Below are positions 16,313-25,448 of a DNA stretch of 64,000 bases, piece by piece. The notes beneath the pieces were generated by a model, which was given only the letters and a program-made list of their open reading frames with translations, made no database searches and was not told where the DNA came from. A program made the translations under genes and the position numbers. Position 1 is the stretch's first letter; each line of letters begins with the position of its first letter. Source of the DNA: DASXMT01 sp963812965 (GTDB lineage Bacteria; Actinomycetota; Acidimicrobiia; Acidimicrobiales; RAAP-2); NCBI GenBank assembly GCA_963812965.1, contig CAWEXG010000012.1:310001-374000 (forward strand), written 5' to 3'.

Positions 16313-17303
16313 TCAGCCGTCGATGGTGGACATGTTCGGATACCGCTCGCCGGCGGCTGCGCCCACCGGTGCCGCCTCGTCCAGGGCCCTCAGGTCGTCC
16401 GGCGTCAACTCGATGTCAGCGGCAGCCACGTTCTCCTCCAGATACCGCACCCGCTTCGTGCCCGGGATCGGGACGATGTCCTCGCCCTGTGCCAGCACCC
16501 ACGCCAGTGCCAGCTGCGACGCGGTGACTTGCTTCGCTTCCGACGATCTCGCGAACCCGGTCCACCAGCTCCAGGTTCTTGGTGAAGTTCTCGCCCTGGA
16601 ACCGTGGGTTGTGGCGACGGAAGTCGTTCTCGTCGAGGTCGTCGACACTGCGGATGGCACCGGACAGGAAGCCCCGGCCGAGCGGCGAGTAGGCGACGAA
16701 CCCGATCCGGAGCTCGCGCACGGTGTCGAGGACGCCGTTCGTCTCCGGGTCGCGGCTCCACAGCGAATACTCGGTCTGGAGCGCAGTAATGGGGTGCACG
16801 GCGTGGGCACGACGGATGGTCGCAGGCGAAGCCTCGCTGATGCCGAGATGGAGCACCTTGCCCGCCTCGACCAGCTCAGCCAGCGCACCCCAGGTCTCTT
16901 CGACCGGCACCGTCTGATCGACTCGGTGCTGGTAGTACAGGTCGATGTGCTCCACGCCGAGCCGCTGCAGTGAGGCGTCACAGGCCTGGCGGACGTACTC
17001 CGGCCGCCCGTTGATCCCGAGGTACGAGCCATCCTCGCCACGCTCGTTCCCGAACTTCGTGGCGAGCACCACCTCGTCCCGCCGAGAAGCGATCGCTCGG
17101 CCGACCAGTTGTTCGTTGACGAACGGGCCGTACATATCGGCGGTATCGAGGAGCACCACGCCCAGGTCCAGGGCACGCTGGATGGTGGTGACGGCCTCGG
17201 ACTCGTCAGTCGTGCCGTAGAACTCGCTCATGCCCATGCATCCCAACCCCTCGGCCGAGACGGTCAACGCCTGGGGTCCCTGACCCAACGTTCGCTGCTC
17301 CAT
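16313..17303 (-). CDS. aldo/keto reductase (frameshifted)
   Basis: An NADPH-dependent oxidoreductase of the AKR13-like bacterial group (YghZ/Tas relatives). The catalytic tetrad is visible as D and Y in LLDTADMYG, K in VLATKFG and H in YYQHRVDQTVP. Further signatures are GLGCMGMSEFYG near the start and AYSPLGRGFLSG near two thirds. ATG 17303 follows GAGGAG at good spacing. Frame is lost near 16530; the correct final frame reads TASQLALAWVLAQGEDIVPI and ends YPNMSTIDG. The break is a single-base shift in a gene otherwise well kept, so likely a sequence error. It stands alone, divergent from the LLM oxidoreductase gene. Confidence 0.8.
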
Positions 17304-17480
17304 ACTTCTCCTCACGTCGTGGTTCCTCGGCACAGTCCACCGGTGCATCCCGCCGCTGTCCACGCTATAGGTGCCACCCCGCCCTCACATCAGTCCTCTT
17401 CACCCACTCGTTTGGATCAAACCGCGCCAAACTGGAGACCTTCGGGACCAACGTCGAGGATCGCTCGGGCACTCCGAGAC

Positions 17481-17543
17481 ACAGAGGAACAGAGGAACAG
17501 AGGAACAGAGGAACAGAGAGAACAGAGGAACAGAGGAACAGAG
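17481..17543 (+). repeat. 8-base tandem repeat (ACAGAGGA) in a 5' leader
   Basis: About seven and a half copies of ACAGAGGA run from 17481 to 17543 with one altered copy around 17513-17521. The array ends 14 bases before the start codon of the LLM oxidoreductase and each unit contains a Shine-Dalgarno-like AGAGGA. Confidence 0.85.
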
Positions 17544-17557
17544 TCGAGGAGAACCGC

Positions 17558-18439
17558 ATGAGGATCGGGCTGCATGCGCTGGGGATCGGGAACGGTGCGC
17601 GGAGAGACGTCATCGACGCGGTCGCCCGCGCTGCTGATACTGACGGCTTCGCCACGTTGTGGTCCGGCGAGCACGTGGTGATGGTGGACCGTCCTGCCTC
17701 CCGCTACCCGTACTCGTCCGACGGCCAGCTGGCGGTGTCACCGGAAGCCGACTGGCTCGACCCGTTCATCGGTCTCAGCTTCGTCGCTGCTGCCACCAGC
17801 CGTATCGGCGTGGCGACCGGCGTCTTGCTGTTGCCGGAGCACAATCCCGTGCTGGTGGCCAAACAGGCTGCTTCCCTGGACGTTCTGTCCGGTGGTCGCC
17901 TGACGCTCGGCGTGGGCATCGGCTGGTCGGCCGACGAGTTCGCCGCCCTCGGCGTGCCCTTTGAACGACGAGCAACAAGGACGGTCGAGTATGTCGAGGC
18001 CATGCGGACGTTGTGGCGAGACGACGTCGCGTCGTTCGACGGCGAGCTCGTCCGGTTCGAGTCCGTCCGGGTGAACCCGAAACCGGCGCGCAACCGACGC
18101 GTTCCCGTCATCTTCGGCGGGAACAGCGACGCTGCGCTCCGGAGGGTCGCTGCCCATGGCGATGGGTGGTACGGGTTCAACCTGGCCAAGGACGAGGTCC
18201 CTGACCGGATCGGCACGCTCCGACGGCACTGCGAAGACGAGGGCAGACCACTCCACGAGCTCCAGGCGGCGGTGGCGCTCACCGATGGCGAGCCCGACGA
18301 CGTGCCCGAACTGGCCGAGATGGGCGTGACCGAGCTCGTCCTCATCGCCGCGCCTCCGGATGACCCGTCCCTCGCCACCACCTGGGTTCACGACCTCGCC
18401 ACCCGCTGGAATCTGCCCGGCGACCCGTACGCAGGCTGA
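17558..18439 (+). CDS. LLM-class (F420-dependent type) oxidoreductase
   Basis: A 293-residue TIM-barrel flavin/F420 oxidoreductase of the luciferase-like monooxygenase superfamily. Signatures are TLWSGEHVVMVDRPASRYPY (about residues 33-52), LLLPEHNPVLVAKQAASLDV, SGGRLTLGVGIGWSADEF and VIFGGNSDAALRRVAAHGDG, all typical of actinobacterial TIGR03619-like F420 enzymes. The first residues MRIGLHALGIG fit the usual start; ATG 17558 follows GAGGAG. The substrate is unknown. Its leader is an array of 8-base tandem repeats, which is unusual and could affect translation. Confidence 0.88.
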   Translation: MRIGLHALGIGNGARRDVIDAVARAADTDGFATLWSGEHVVMVDRPASRYPYSSDGQLAVSPEADWLDPFIGLSFVAAATSRIGVATGVLLLPEHNPVLVAKQAASLDVLSGGRLTLGVGIGWSADEFAALGVPFERRATRTVEYVEAMRTLWRDDVASFDGELVRFESVRVNPKPARNRRVPVIFGGNSDAALRRVAAHGDGWYGFNLAKDEVPDRIGTLRRHCEDEGRPLHELQAAVALTDGEPDDVPELAEMGVTELVLIAAPPDDPSLATTWVHDLATRWNLPGDPYAG

Positions 18440-18583
18440 GGCGGTTGTCGGCGCCTCCCGGCGTGATGACAGCGGACGGGGGTTGTTACAACGGGCTTCT
18501 TGTGATTGGGCTTCTTGCAATTGACGCAGACATGCGCTGAGCTGCGACCACGGATGCAGGGGGAAGCGAACAGGGGGGTTGTG

Positions 18584-21073
18584 ATGCGGCGCAGGACGTC
18601 CCAGAGGAGCCGGGTGGCAGTCAGCGCAGTCCTCATGACCATGATCGTCGCTGGGTCCGTGCTGGTGCCGGTCGCCTCTGTCGGTGGTGCCACGAGCGGC
18701 GGAGGCTCTGCTACTGCCGCGCCGGCGAACGGTGCGCGGGCTACTGCCGCGCCGGCGAACGGTGCGCGGGCTACTGCCGCACCGGCGAACGGTGCGCGGG
18801 CTACTGCCGCACCGGCGAACGGTGCGCTGGCTGCCGACGCACCGGCCCAGGAGCCCGTGACCACTGTGTCCACCACTGCGGTGTCCACCACCGCGGTGTC
18901 CGGCTTCCAGGCCCACGGCAGCGTGCAGCAGATCTGGGTCGTCGACGGGATTCGTGGCGCCACCATGCAGGTGCTGGCCCCGGACGGCAGCGTCGTGAAG
19001 CACAAGACCGCCGACGCCAACGGCAGCGCGTTGTTCAGGGGCCTGGCCCCCGACAGCGGCTACCGGGTCCGCCAGACATCTCACGGCCGTACTGCGGAGT
19101 CGGGACGCCTGACCGTGATGACCACCAGGTCGGCTCCTCCCAGTACCTCCCTCTACAACCAGACCCTCCCCGTCAATCCCGTCACCGACACGGGCTACGG
19201 CTACATCACCACCCGGGACGGCACGAAGCTGTCGGCGTACATCCATCTCCCCGGCCCGCCCGACAAGGGCCCCTACCCCACCGTGGTCGAGTACTCGGGC
19301 TACGACCCTTCGAACCCGAACCAGGCGTTGGCCGGAACGGAGATCGCCAGTCATCTGGCCAACCTGCTCGGCTTCGCCTCGGTCGGGGTCAACATCCGGG
19401 GCACGGGGTGCTCGGGTGGCGCATACGAATTCTTCGAGCCGTTACAGGACCTCGACGGCTACGACGTGATCGAGACGGTGGCCAACCAGCCGTGGGTGCT
19501 CGGCCACAAGGTCGGCATGGTCGGCATCTCCTACCCGGGCATCAGCCAGCTCTTCGTAGCTCAGACCGACCCACCGGACCTGGCCGCCATCACCCCGCTG
19601 TCGGTGCTGGGCAGCGCCTCGCAGGTGCTCTACCCCGGTGGCATCTTCAACAACGGCTTCGCCGAGAACTGGATCGACGAGCTGGCCAACAACGCCAAGG
19701 TCGGCGGCGAGTCGTGGTCGGAGGCTCGTATCCAGGCCGGTGACACGACGTGTGCGAGCAACCAGAAGCTACGGCTGCAAGCGCCGAACTTCTTGACGTT
19801 CGCCAAGCAGAACCACTACTACACCAACGCCGTCGCCGGCACCCGAGACCCGGTCACCTTCGTCAACAAGATCAAGGTCCCCACCTATATGGCGTGCCAG
19901 TTCGAGGACGAGCAGGTGGGACAGAGCTGTCCCGAGCTGGTCAGCAAGTTCACCGGGACCACGAAGGCCTGGTTCACGTTCACCAACGGCGACCACATCG
20001 ACTCCCTCGACCCGGCCACTATCGAGGGGTGGTACGACTTCTTAGAGCTGTTCGTGGCACACCGGGCGCCACAGCCACTCACAGCGCTCCAGACCTTCGC
20101 GCCGGCGCTGTACGCCGAGGCCATATCGGGGTCGACCGGGGTCCAGTTCCCTCCTGATCCAGTCGAGAACCAGACGACCTACGCAGCAGCGCTGGCGATG
20201 TTCGAGACCCGTCCGAAGGTGACGGTGGCTTTCGACAACGGAGCAGGAGGTGCCCCCGGCTCACCGATCCCTGGGTTCACCCACGGGTTCTCGGACTTTC
20301 CCGTTCCAGGAACCCAGGCCCAGACCTGGTACTTCGGGCCCAACGGGATGCTGTCCACCACGAAGCCCACCACGTCGACCGCCGACTCGTGGATCTACGA
20401 CCCCGGTGCCCGACCGAAGCGAGACATCGTCAGCACCAACGAGCTCGCCGTGTGGGCGGCCCAGCCCGCCTGGAACTGGACCGAGCTGAGCCCCGGCAAG
20501 GCCGTGTCGTACATCACGCCGGTACTGCAGCACAACGAAGTCATGGTGGGCACCGGCAGCGTCGACGTGTGGCTGCAGTCCAACGCGCCCGACACCGACC
20601 TCCAGGTCACCCTCACCGAGGTCCGACCTGACAACCAGGAGGTCTACGTGCAGAACGGGTGGTTGCGGGCCAGCTTCCGGGCCCTGAACCGTGCCCAGTC
20701 CACTCCCCTCAACCCGGTCCAGACCTTCACCAAGGCCGACCACCGGAACCTGCCTGCAGGGAAGTGGACCGAGGTCCGGATCCCCATCGAGCCGATGGGT
20801 CACGTCTTCCGTGCCGGCTCTCGCATCCGCATCTCGATCGAGGCACCTGGGGGCGACACGCCGGCGTGGTCCTTCCAAGACCTCCCCGCCACGGTGGACG
20901 GCAAGCCGGTTGTCAACAAGGTCGCGCTGACCCCGACCATGCCCTCTCGAGTGGTGCTACCGGTCGTGCCCGACGTGGCAGTGCCCACTCCCCTGCCTGC
21001 TTGTAGTGCTCTTCGTGGCGAACCGTGCCGGGAGTACCAGCCGTCGGCGAACACGGTGGCCAGCCTCAAGTAG
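18584..21073 (+). CDS. secreted CocE/NonD (X-Pro dipeptidyl-peptidase-like) hydrolase
   Basis: An 829-residue exported serine hydrolase. The N-terminus has basic residues and a hydrophobic stretch (VAVSAVLMTMIVAGSVLVP) ending VASVGGATSG, a signal peptide, then four copies of ATAAPANGAR as a linker. The alpha/beta-hydrolase domain shows YITTRDGTKLSAYIHLPGP, the nucleophile elbow GMVGISYPGISQ (Ser), an acidic residue in ACQFEDEQVG and the His of TNGDHIDSL. The C-terminal jelly-roll domain of the family follows (MVGTGSVDVWLQSNAPDTD, FRAGSRIRISIEAPGGD). ATG 18584 follows AGGGGGG; a GTG three bases earlier is also possible. It may act as an esterase, cephalosporin acylase-like amidase or prolyl peptidase; the substrate cannot be told. 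Confidence 0.87.
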   Translation: MRRRTSQRSRVAVSAVLMTMIVAGSVLVPVASVGGATSGGGSATAAPANGARATAAPANGARATAAPANGARATAAPANGALAADAPAQEPVTTVSTTAVSTTAVSGFQAHGSVQQIWVVDGIRGATMQVLAPDGSVVKHKTADANGSALFRGLAPDSGYRVRQTSHGRTAESGRLTVMTTRSAPPSTSLYNQTLPVNPVTDTGYGYITTRDGTKLSAYIHLPGPPDKGPYPTVVEYSGYDPSNPNQALAGTEIASHLANLLGFASVGVNIRGTGCSGGAYEFFEPLQDLDGYDVIETVANQPWVLGHKVGMVGISYPGISQLFVAQTDPPDLAAITPLSVLGSASQVLYPGGIFNNGFAENWIDELANNAKVGGESWSEARIQAGDTTCASNQKLRLQAPNFLTFAKQNHYYTNAVAGTRDPVTFVNKIKVPTYMACQFEDEQVGQSCPELVSKFTGTTKAWFTFTNGDHIDSLDPATIEGWYDFLELFVAHRAPQPLTALQTFAPALYAEAISGSTGVQFPPDPVENQTTYAAALAMFETRPKVTVAFDNGAGGAPGSPIPGFTHGFSDFPVPGTQAQTWYFGPNGMLSTTKPTTSTADSWIYDPGARPKRDIVSTNELAVWAAQPAWNWTELSPGKAVSYITPVLQHNEVMVGTGSVDVWLQSNAPDTDLQVTLTEVRPDNQEVYVQNGWLRASFRALNRAQSTPLNPVQTFTKADHRNLPAGKWTEVRIPIEPMGHVFRAGSRIRISIEAPGGDTPAWSFQDLPATVDGKPVVNKVALTPTMPSRVVLPVVPDVAVPTPLPACSALRGEPCREYQPSANTVASLK
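18711..18830 (+). repeat. four 30-base tandem repeats in the linker of the secreted hydrolase
   Basis: Four consecutive units beginning CTACTGCCGC and containing GGCGAACGGTGCG lie at 18711, 18741, 18771 and 18801. They are almost identical and encode the Ala/Pro linker between signal peptide and enzyme. Confidence 0.9.
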
Positions 21074-21090
21074 GTGGACCGGCCCGGGGG

Positions 21091-22332
21091 TCACAGGAGG
21101 TGCTGCAACCTCCAGACCAGGCTCGGCGGCGGCATGGTGGCCGCGGCTGTAGCTGTGGTTCCGGTTGCGGTTGTGGCTGCGGTCACCGCCGTCGCTGCTG
21201 GGGAGGGGCCCAGGCTGACATGGGCGACGGTCTGGCCAGCATGCAGGTGCGTCCCGAGCCGGACGACCGTTACATGCACGGGGACGCGCAGCCCTCCCCA
21301 ACCCAGCTGCGTCAAGCTGGTGGTGGTCACGACGTTCACGGTGTGACCGTCGACCCCGATGGCGCGGGCCACCTCGGTACCGGAACGCACGAGCATCTCG
21401 GAACGCATCCCGGCACGGACCGAATTGCTCAGGTTCGAGGCCGCAGTGAGGGCGGCGCCGATGATGGTGGCGCTCGGGCCCTGGCCCTGGTCGAGGACCA
21501 CGCCGACGATCACCACCTTGTGGCCGTCGACGGTCTGGTCGTCGGCAAAGGCAAAACAACCGTTGGCTTGTGAGTCGGAGCCCGTCTTGATGCCGACGAA
21601 CCCGTCCGTCCCCACAACGGCGTCGTAGTTCAACACGGTGCCGGTGACCGGGAGCGTGGCCGACGGCATGGCCACGATCTGGGCGAACACCGGATTGCGC
21701 ATCGCCACCTGGGCCAGGATCAGCTGGTCCGCCGCGGTGGACACCGTCGAATCATCGAATCCGCTCGGGTCGGTATAGGTGGTGTGGCCCATGCCGAGCG
21801 AGAAGGCGGTCGCGTTCATCTTGGTCACGAAGGCAGCTTGGCTGCCGGCGTCGTAGGTGGCCACGATGGCAGCGATGTTGTTGCCCGACGGGATGAGCAG
21901 AGCCTGGAGCAGTTGGTACTCACTCAGGGTCTCTCCGACGCTCACGGGGACAGTGGACTCGTCCTGGGCCAGACGGGCCTGCTGGTCGGCGACGTCGGCA
22001 GCCGTGACCGTATAGGTGAACCCGGTAGCCCCAACTGCCAGGGGGTGCTCCTGGAGCGTCAGGTAGGCGGTCATGATCTTCGCCAGGCTGGCGATGGGGA
22101 CAGGGGTGTCTCCCCCCATGGCGCCAAAGCTGCCGACGTCTTCCACTGCCACCGCAGCCTGGCCTTCGGCCGGCCACGCCAGGGTCGGAGCAGGGCCGGG
22201 GAACTGGAGCGACACCGGTGCCACCCGGGTCACCGTGATGGCGGGAATGGGTTCCGTTATCACCCGGACGACGACCAGGGCGATCGAGACGACCAGAACG
22301 GCCACGATGACCACAACCAACGTCGTCGTCAT
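21091..22332 (-). CDS. D-alanyl-D-alanine carboxypeptidase (penicillin-binding protein 5/6 type)
   Basis: A 413-residue peptidoglycan carboxypeptidase (S11 family) that trims the terminal D-Ala of stem peptides outside the membrane. A single N-terminal membrane segment (LVVVIVAVLVVSIALVVVRV) precedes the catalytic domain with all three motifs: SxxK in PIASLAKIMTAYL, SxN in IPSGNNIAAIV and KTG in GIKTGSDSQANGCF. The end is a Thr/Ala-rich tail (TAATTATGTTATAAATM). ATG 22332 lies next to the membrane segment; the frame is open to a TTG at 22416. It lies 260 bases beyond the copper operon and its stop faces that of the secreted hydrolase, with only 17 bases between. Confidence 0.88.
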   Translation of the reverse strand: MTTTLVVVIVAVLVVSIALVVVRVITEPIPAITVTRVAPVSLQFPGPAPTLAWPAEGQAAVAVEDVGSFGAMGGDTPVPIASLAKIMTAYLTLQEHPLAVGATGFTYTVTAADVADQQARLAQDESTVPVSVGETLSEYQLLQALLIPSGNNIAAIVATYDAGSQAAFVTKMNATAFSLGMGHTTYTDPSGFDDSTVSTAADQLILAQVAMRNPVFAQIVAMPSATLPVTGTVLNYDAVVGTDGFVGIKTGSDSQANGCFAFADDQTVDGHKVVIVGVVLDQGQGPSATIIGAALTAASNLSNSVRAGMRSEMLVRSGTEVARAIGVDGHTVNVVTTTSLTQLGWGGLRVPVHVTVVRLGTHLHAGQTVAHVSLGPSPAATAVTAATTATGTTATAAATMPPPSLVWRLQHLL

Positions 22333-22592
22333 CCTGGAACGTTGCCGAGGACGAGCGTGGCGATGATGACGGGTCAACGGCGTCGAACCGGATGCGCAGC
22401 AGACCCATGAGGGCAATTACGTCCGGTGACCACCGGTGGAGATAGTACAAGTGGCGGTACTGCATAGCCAGTACCTGCGATAACGACGGGTGCAGTCTCC
22501 ACCATGTTGTGAGGGGATGGAGTGGGTGAAGGGCGAGGGGACGCACAGGTCAACTCCTCAGAGAGGTTTCGCCACGCCCATCGCCAAAAGGG

Positions 22593-23195
22593 TCACCGGG
22601 TGGTCTGACCCAGCGCCTGACGCTCGAGTCGCACGAACTCCGCCGAGGATACCGGCCCGTACTTGATAGCAGTGATCCGGCCACTCCCGTCGATGAACAC
22701 CGTCTCGGGGTCACCAACGAAGTGGAACAGGCCCTGGGTAACATCCGCCTCTGTATCCGCTCCAACCGGAAAGGTGACCCCGCTACGTCGGACAAAGCCG
22801 AGGGCGCTGCTCGTCGGGTCCAGTGTGTCCACACCGATCACCGAGATCGTAGCGAGTGGCCCGCCGGTCGACTGCTGTTGGCGCACCGTCGACGCCAGGA
22901 CGGGGATCTCTTCTTGGCACGGACCGCACCAGCTGGCCATGAAGAGCAGCACTGCCGCCCGACCATGGCCGCCACCCGACCTGGGAACGCCAACAGGCGA
23001 TCCCCCGCCCAGACGGGGCAACGAGAACGACGGCGCCTCGGTGCTCGTTGTCCGGGATCCCGACCATGAGCCGACGGTGGTGAACAGGCCCACCCCGACA
23101 GCGATAACGGCGGCAGCAACGACAATGACAACGACCAGTAGACGGCGGCTGGATCCAGAGTGTCTGTCCGCTGAACCTCTAGACAGCGTGGTCAT
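22593..23195 (-). CDS. TlpA-like membrane-anchored thioredoxin-fold protein
   Basis: A 200-residue protein with one N-terminal membrane segment (RLLVVVIVVAAAVIAVGVGL) and an extracytoplasmic thioredoxin/redoxin domain. The active site reads LFMASWCGPCQEEIPVLAST with CxxC; the cis-Pro region reads VGDPETVFIDGSGRI. Such proteins reduce cysteine pairs of copper-site proteins or apocytochromes. ATG 23195 overlaps the upstream ctaG by 17 bases, so it is the last gene of the copper/oxidase assembly operon. Confidence 0.87.
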   Translation of the reverse strand: MTTLSRGSADRHSGSSRRLLVVVIVVAAAVIAVGVGLFTTVGSWSGSRTTSTEAPSFSLPRLGGGSPVGVPRSGGGHGRAAVLLFMASWCGPCQEEIPVLASTVRQQQSTGGPLATISVIGVDTLDPTSSALGFVRRSGVTFPVGADTEADVTQGLFHFVGDPETVFIDGSGRITAIKYGPVSSAEFVRLERQALGQTTR

Positions 23196-24435
23196 CCTCC
23201 AGAATGACTGGAGCACGAACTCCCTTGACCAGCCACGCTTCTTCGTACGCCGTCGCTGCCGACATCGGGGACGGGAGCGGTGCCGGCGTCGAGCTCTCAA
23301 CCGGGCCCGTCGCCTGCTCCTGAGCCAACGCCCGCTGGCTGGCTGCAGTCTTCCGATCTTCCCGTGCCGCAAGCCGGTCGTCCGCCTTCACCCACTGGAA
23401 CATCACGATCGCCGTTCCCACGAACGCGGAGATCTCACCGATCGTCCACAGCAGCCCACCTCCGACGTGGGTCCCGGACACGGTATAGATCGATGCGGCA
23501 GACGTGCTTCCGCTCAACAGGGCGATACCGAGGAACGACTCGAACGGCACACCGATGAGCAGGTTGATGATGCGCATTCCATAGGAGAGGGTCCACCGAG
23601 GGTTGTAGTCGACACCGACCGTCGGCCACCAGAACAAGCAGCCGCCACCCAGGAACACCAGGTTGAGAAGGTCCATGAGCATCATGTGGTTCATGGCGTA
23701 CCCGAGCAGCGGTGTCAGGAAGAACGCGAACATCACGCCGTAGTAGGCAAACCAGACCACCACGGGAAAGGTGATGACTCCGAACGCCCGGCTGTGCAAC
23801 ACCTTCAGCAGCACGACCTTCGTCTTCCGACTCGTGGTCTGCAGCGCCAGCGTCATCGGCGCGCTCAACGCCAGCAACGGAGGCGCCACCACCATCAGCA
23901 GCATGTGCTGCATGACGTGGTACGTGAACGACGTCGCCACCAGCGTGGCAATGGGCGACTGGAGCGCGAGAGCGATGGCGACCAGACCACCGATGAACAT
24001 CGAGGTTCGGAACACGGGCCACTGGCGTCCCTTTCCCGCCAGGCGTCGGACACCGGTGAGGTAGGCGATGCCGGCCGCCACCTCGACGACCACCATCGCG
24101 TACGCGAACGGGCTCGAGTGCTGAGCCGTCGCCAGCCACCACAGCCCGGCGAGGCCGGACGCCACGGCGACCGCGGCGAATGCCACCCACGAGAGCGGGC
24201 GGGGTGTGCCCCGTCGCCACAGCAGCACGGCTCGGTACCCGGCCCACGCCGCCAAGCCGAGCGCCAGGACCGCCGGCACGCTGATGGGCCAGGCGAACAG
24301 CAGGTTGTGGGTGTTGGCCGGGGGTGCGTACATGCCGTGCATTCCGGGCCCCGACATGCCCGGCATGCCCTTCATGTCCCCGGAAACCGGCATGGATGCC
24401 ATGGTACCGCCGGCCCAGAGCACGCCGGTCTTCAT
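23179..24435 (-). CDS. CtaG-type cytochrome c oxidase assembly protein (Caa3_CtaG)
   Basis: A 418-residue multi-pass membrane protein that helps insert copper into cytochrome oxidase. Recognisable segments are SFTYHVMQHMLLMVVAPPLL, FAYYGVMFAFFLTPLLGYAM and NHMMLMDLLNLVFLGGGCLF, characteristic of the Caa3_CtaG family. The N-terminus carries a methionine/histidine-rich stretch (MPVSGDMKGMPGMSGPGMHG), a likely copper-binding tail. ATG 24435 overlaps the upstream stop as ATGA; the N-terminal frame extends further upstream but only as a shadow of the neighbouring gene. It is the copper-handling core of the operon. Confidence 0.85.
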   Translation of the reverse strand: MKTGVLWAGGTMASMPVSGDMKGMPGMSGPGMHGMYAPPANTHNLLFAWPISVPAVLALGLAAWAGYRAVLLWRRGTPRPLSWVAFAAVAVASGLAGLWWLATAQHSSPFAYAMVVVEVAAGIAYLTGVRRLAGKGRQWPVFRTSMFIGGLVAIALALQSPIATLVATSFTYHVMQHMLLMVVAPPLLALSAPMTLALQTTSRKTKVVLLKVLHSRAFGVITFPVVVWFAYYGVMFAFFLTPLLGYAMNHMMLMDLLNLVFLGGGCLFWWPTVGVDYNPRWTLSYGMRIINLLIGVPFESFLGIALLSGSTSAASIYTVSGTHVGGGLLWTIGEISAFVGTAIVMFQWVKADDRLAAREDRKTAASQRALAQEQATGPVESSTPAPLPSPMSAATAYEEAWLVKGVRAPVILEDDHAV

Positions 24436-25448
24436 CCCACCCTGAGCTCGGGGCGTGTTCTGGGCGATCCGCTTACGACCGACGTGCCGACCGGCGTGCC
24501 GCCCGTCGACCTCGCCCAACCCCAGTTGATCCTGACCGGGTCGCTCCAGAGCCGAAGGGCCAGCAGGACGTAGAGGGGGCCGGCATTGACGTCGGTCGCC
24601 TGCCCGGTGGTCACGGTCCCGAACCCCTGCCCGAAAGCCCAGTAGGCGAGGGACAGGACGATCCCTGCAACCAGTACGGGACGGACCGCTGCCGGCACGA
24701 ACACGCCGAGGCCGATCAAGATCGACGCCACGGCAAGCCCGATGGCAATACCCAGACCGTGCCCGTCCGATGCTCGTGCGATCGAGCTCTGGACTCCCCC
24801 GAGCCAGCCATAGGCCGCCCCCTGGACCTGATCGTGGAACGACGTCGCACCCCTGTTGGCAGGGAGCAGCCAGAACGCTGCCGATGAGCACCACAGAACC
24901 GCCCAGGCCAACCGACCCACCGCCGGTGCCCAACGCGGAGCCCGGACCTCGCCGGTCTCTTCGGTCTTCTCGGGCCAGACCAGCGCGCCGATGATGCCGT
25001 AGATGATGACCGCCCCTGGAGCACCGGTGAGGGCGGACGCCATCCCCATAGGGATCATCCCGAACCCTTCGCCGAACCACCACACGAGCACGACCCACAC
25101 GAAAGATCCGACCAGGGCAACCTTGATCGTTCGACGGAACAGGAGGCCGAACCCGATCAACGTCTGGATCGTGGCGAAGAGGGCGTTGTACAAGATCAGG
25201 TGGTGGCTCATGACGTGTACGGCCCAGTCCATCGGTGTCCCCACCCAGCCCGGCTGTCCCTGTGCGACCGGCTGGATGATGCTCGTCAGAAAGTCCTTCG
25301 AGAACATGAAGGGCTGGTACTGCAGAGCCCCGGCGATGATCCAGATCGCCCCGAGAACGATCTGGATCGCTCGGATGCTCGGCTTCCCGGAGCTCGGGGA
25401 CGACGGTTGCCGGGCGGTCGCCGGGCGTTGTGCGGTCGTCGTGCTCAT
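24432..25448 (-). CDS. multi-pass membrane protein of the copper/oxidase assembly operon
   Basis: A 338-residue protein with eight or so hydrophobic segments (AIQIVLGAIWIIAGALQYQP near the start, LVGSFVWVVLVWWFGEGFGM, PGAVIIYGIIGALVWPE, LVAGIVLSLAYWAFGQGFG near the end). I cannot name the family; the arrangement is loosely like DoxX/DoxD proteins. Conserved-looking MSHHLILYNA carries two His residues in the membrane that could bind metal. ATG 25448 follows GAGGG and overlaps the anti-sigma stop as ATGA, while its own stop overlaps ctaG, so it is translated as part of one tightly coupled unit. Confidence 0.75.
   Translation of the reverse strand: MSTTTAQRPATARQPSSPSSGKPSIRAIQIVLGAIWIIAGALQYQPFMFSKDFLTSIIQPVAQGQPGWVGTPMDWAVHVMSHHLILYNALFATIQTLIGFGLLFRRTIKVALVGSFVWVVLVWWFGEGFGMIPMGMASALTGAPGAVIIYGIIGALVWPEKTEETGEVRAPRWAPAVGRLAWAVLWCSSAAFWLLPANRGATSFHDQVQGAAYGWLGGVQSSIARASDGHGLGIAIGLAVASILIGLGVFVPAAVRPVLVAGIVLSLAYWAFGQGFGTVTTGQATDVNAGPLYVLLALRLWSDPVRINWGWARSTGGTPVGTSVVSGSPRTRPELRVG

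Noticed and set aside
17481..17543. CRISPR array
   Set aside because: The 8-base repeats have no spacers; the same applies to the repeats at 5263, 18711 and 33943. No cas genes are present.
22663..24573. 636-codon plus-strand open frame over the copper operon
   Set aside because: It is antisense to tlpA and ctaG, has biased His/Arg/Pro composition and no motif; the minus-strand genes have clear domains.
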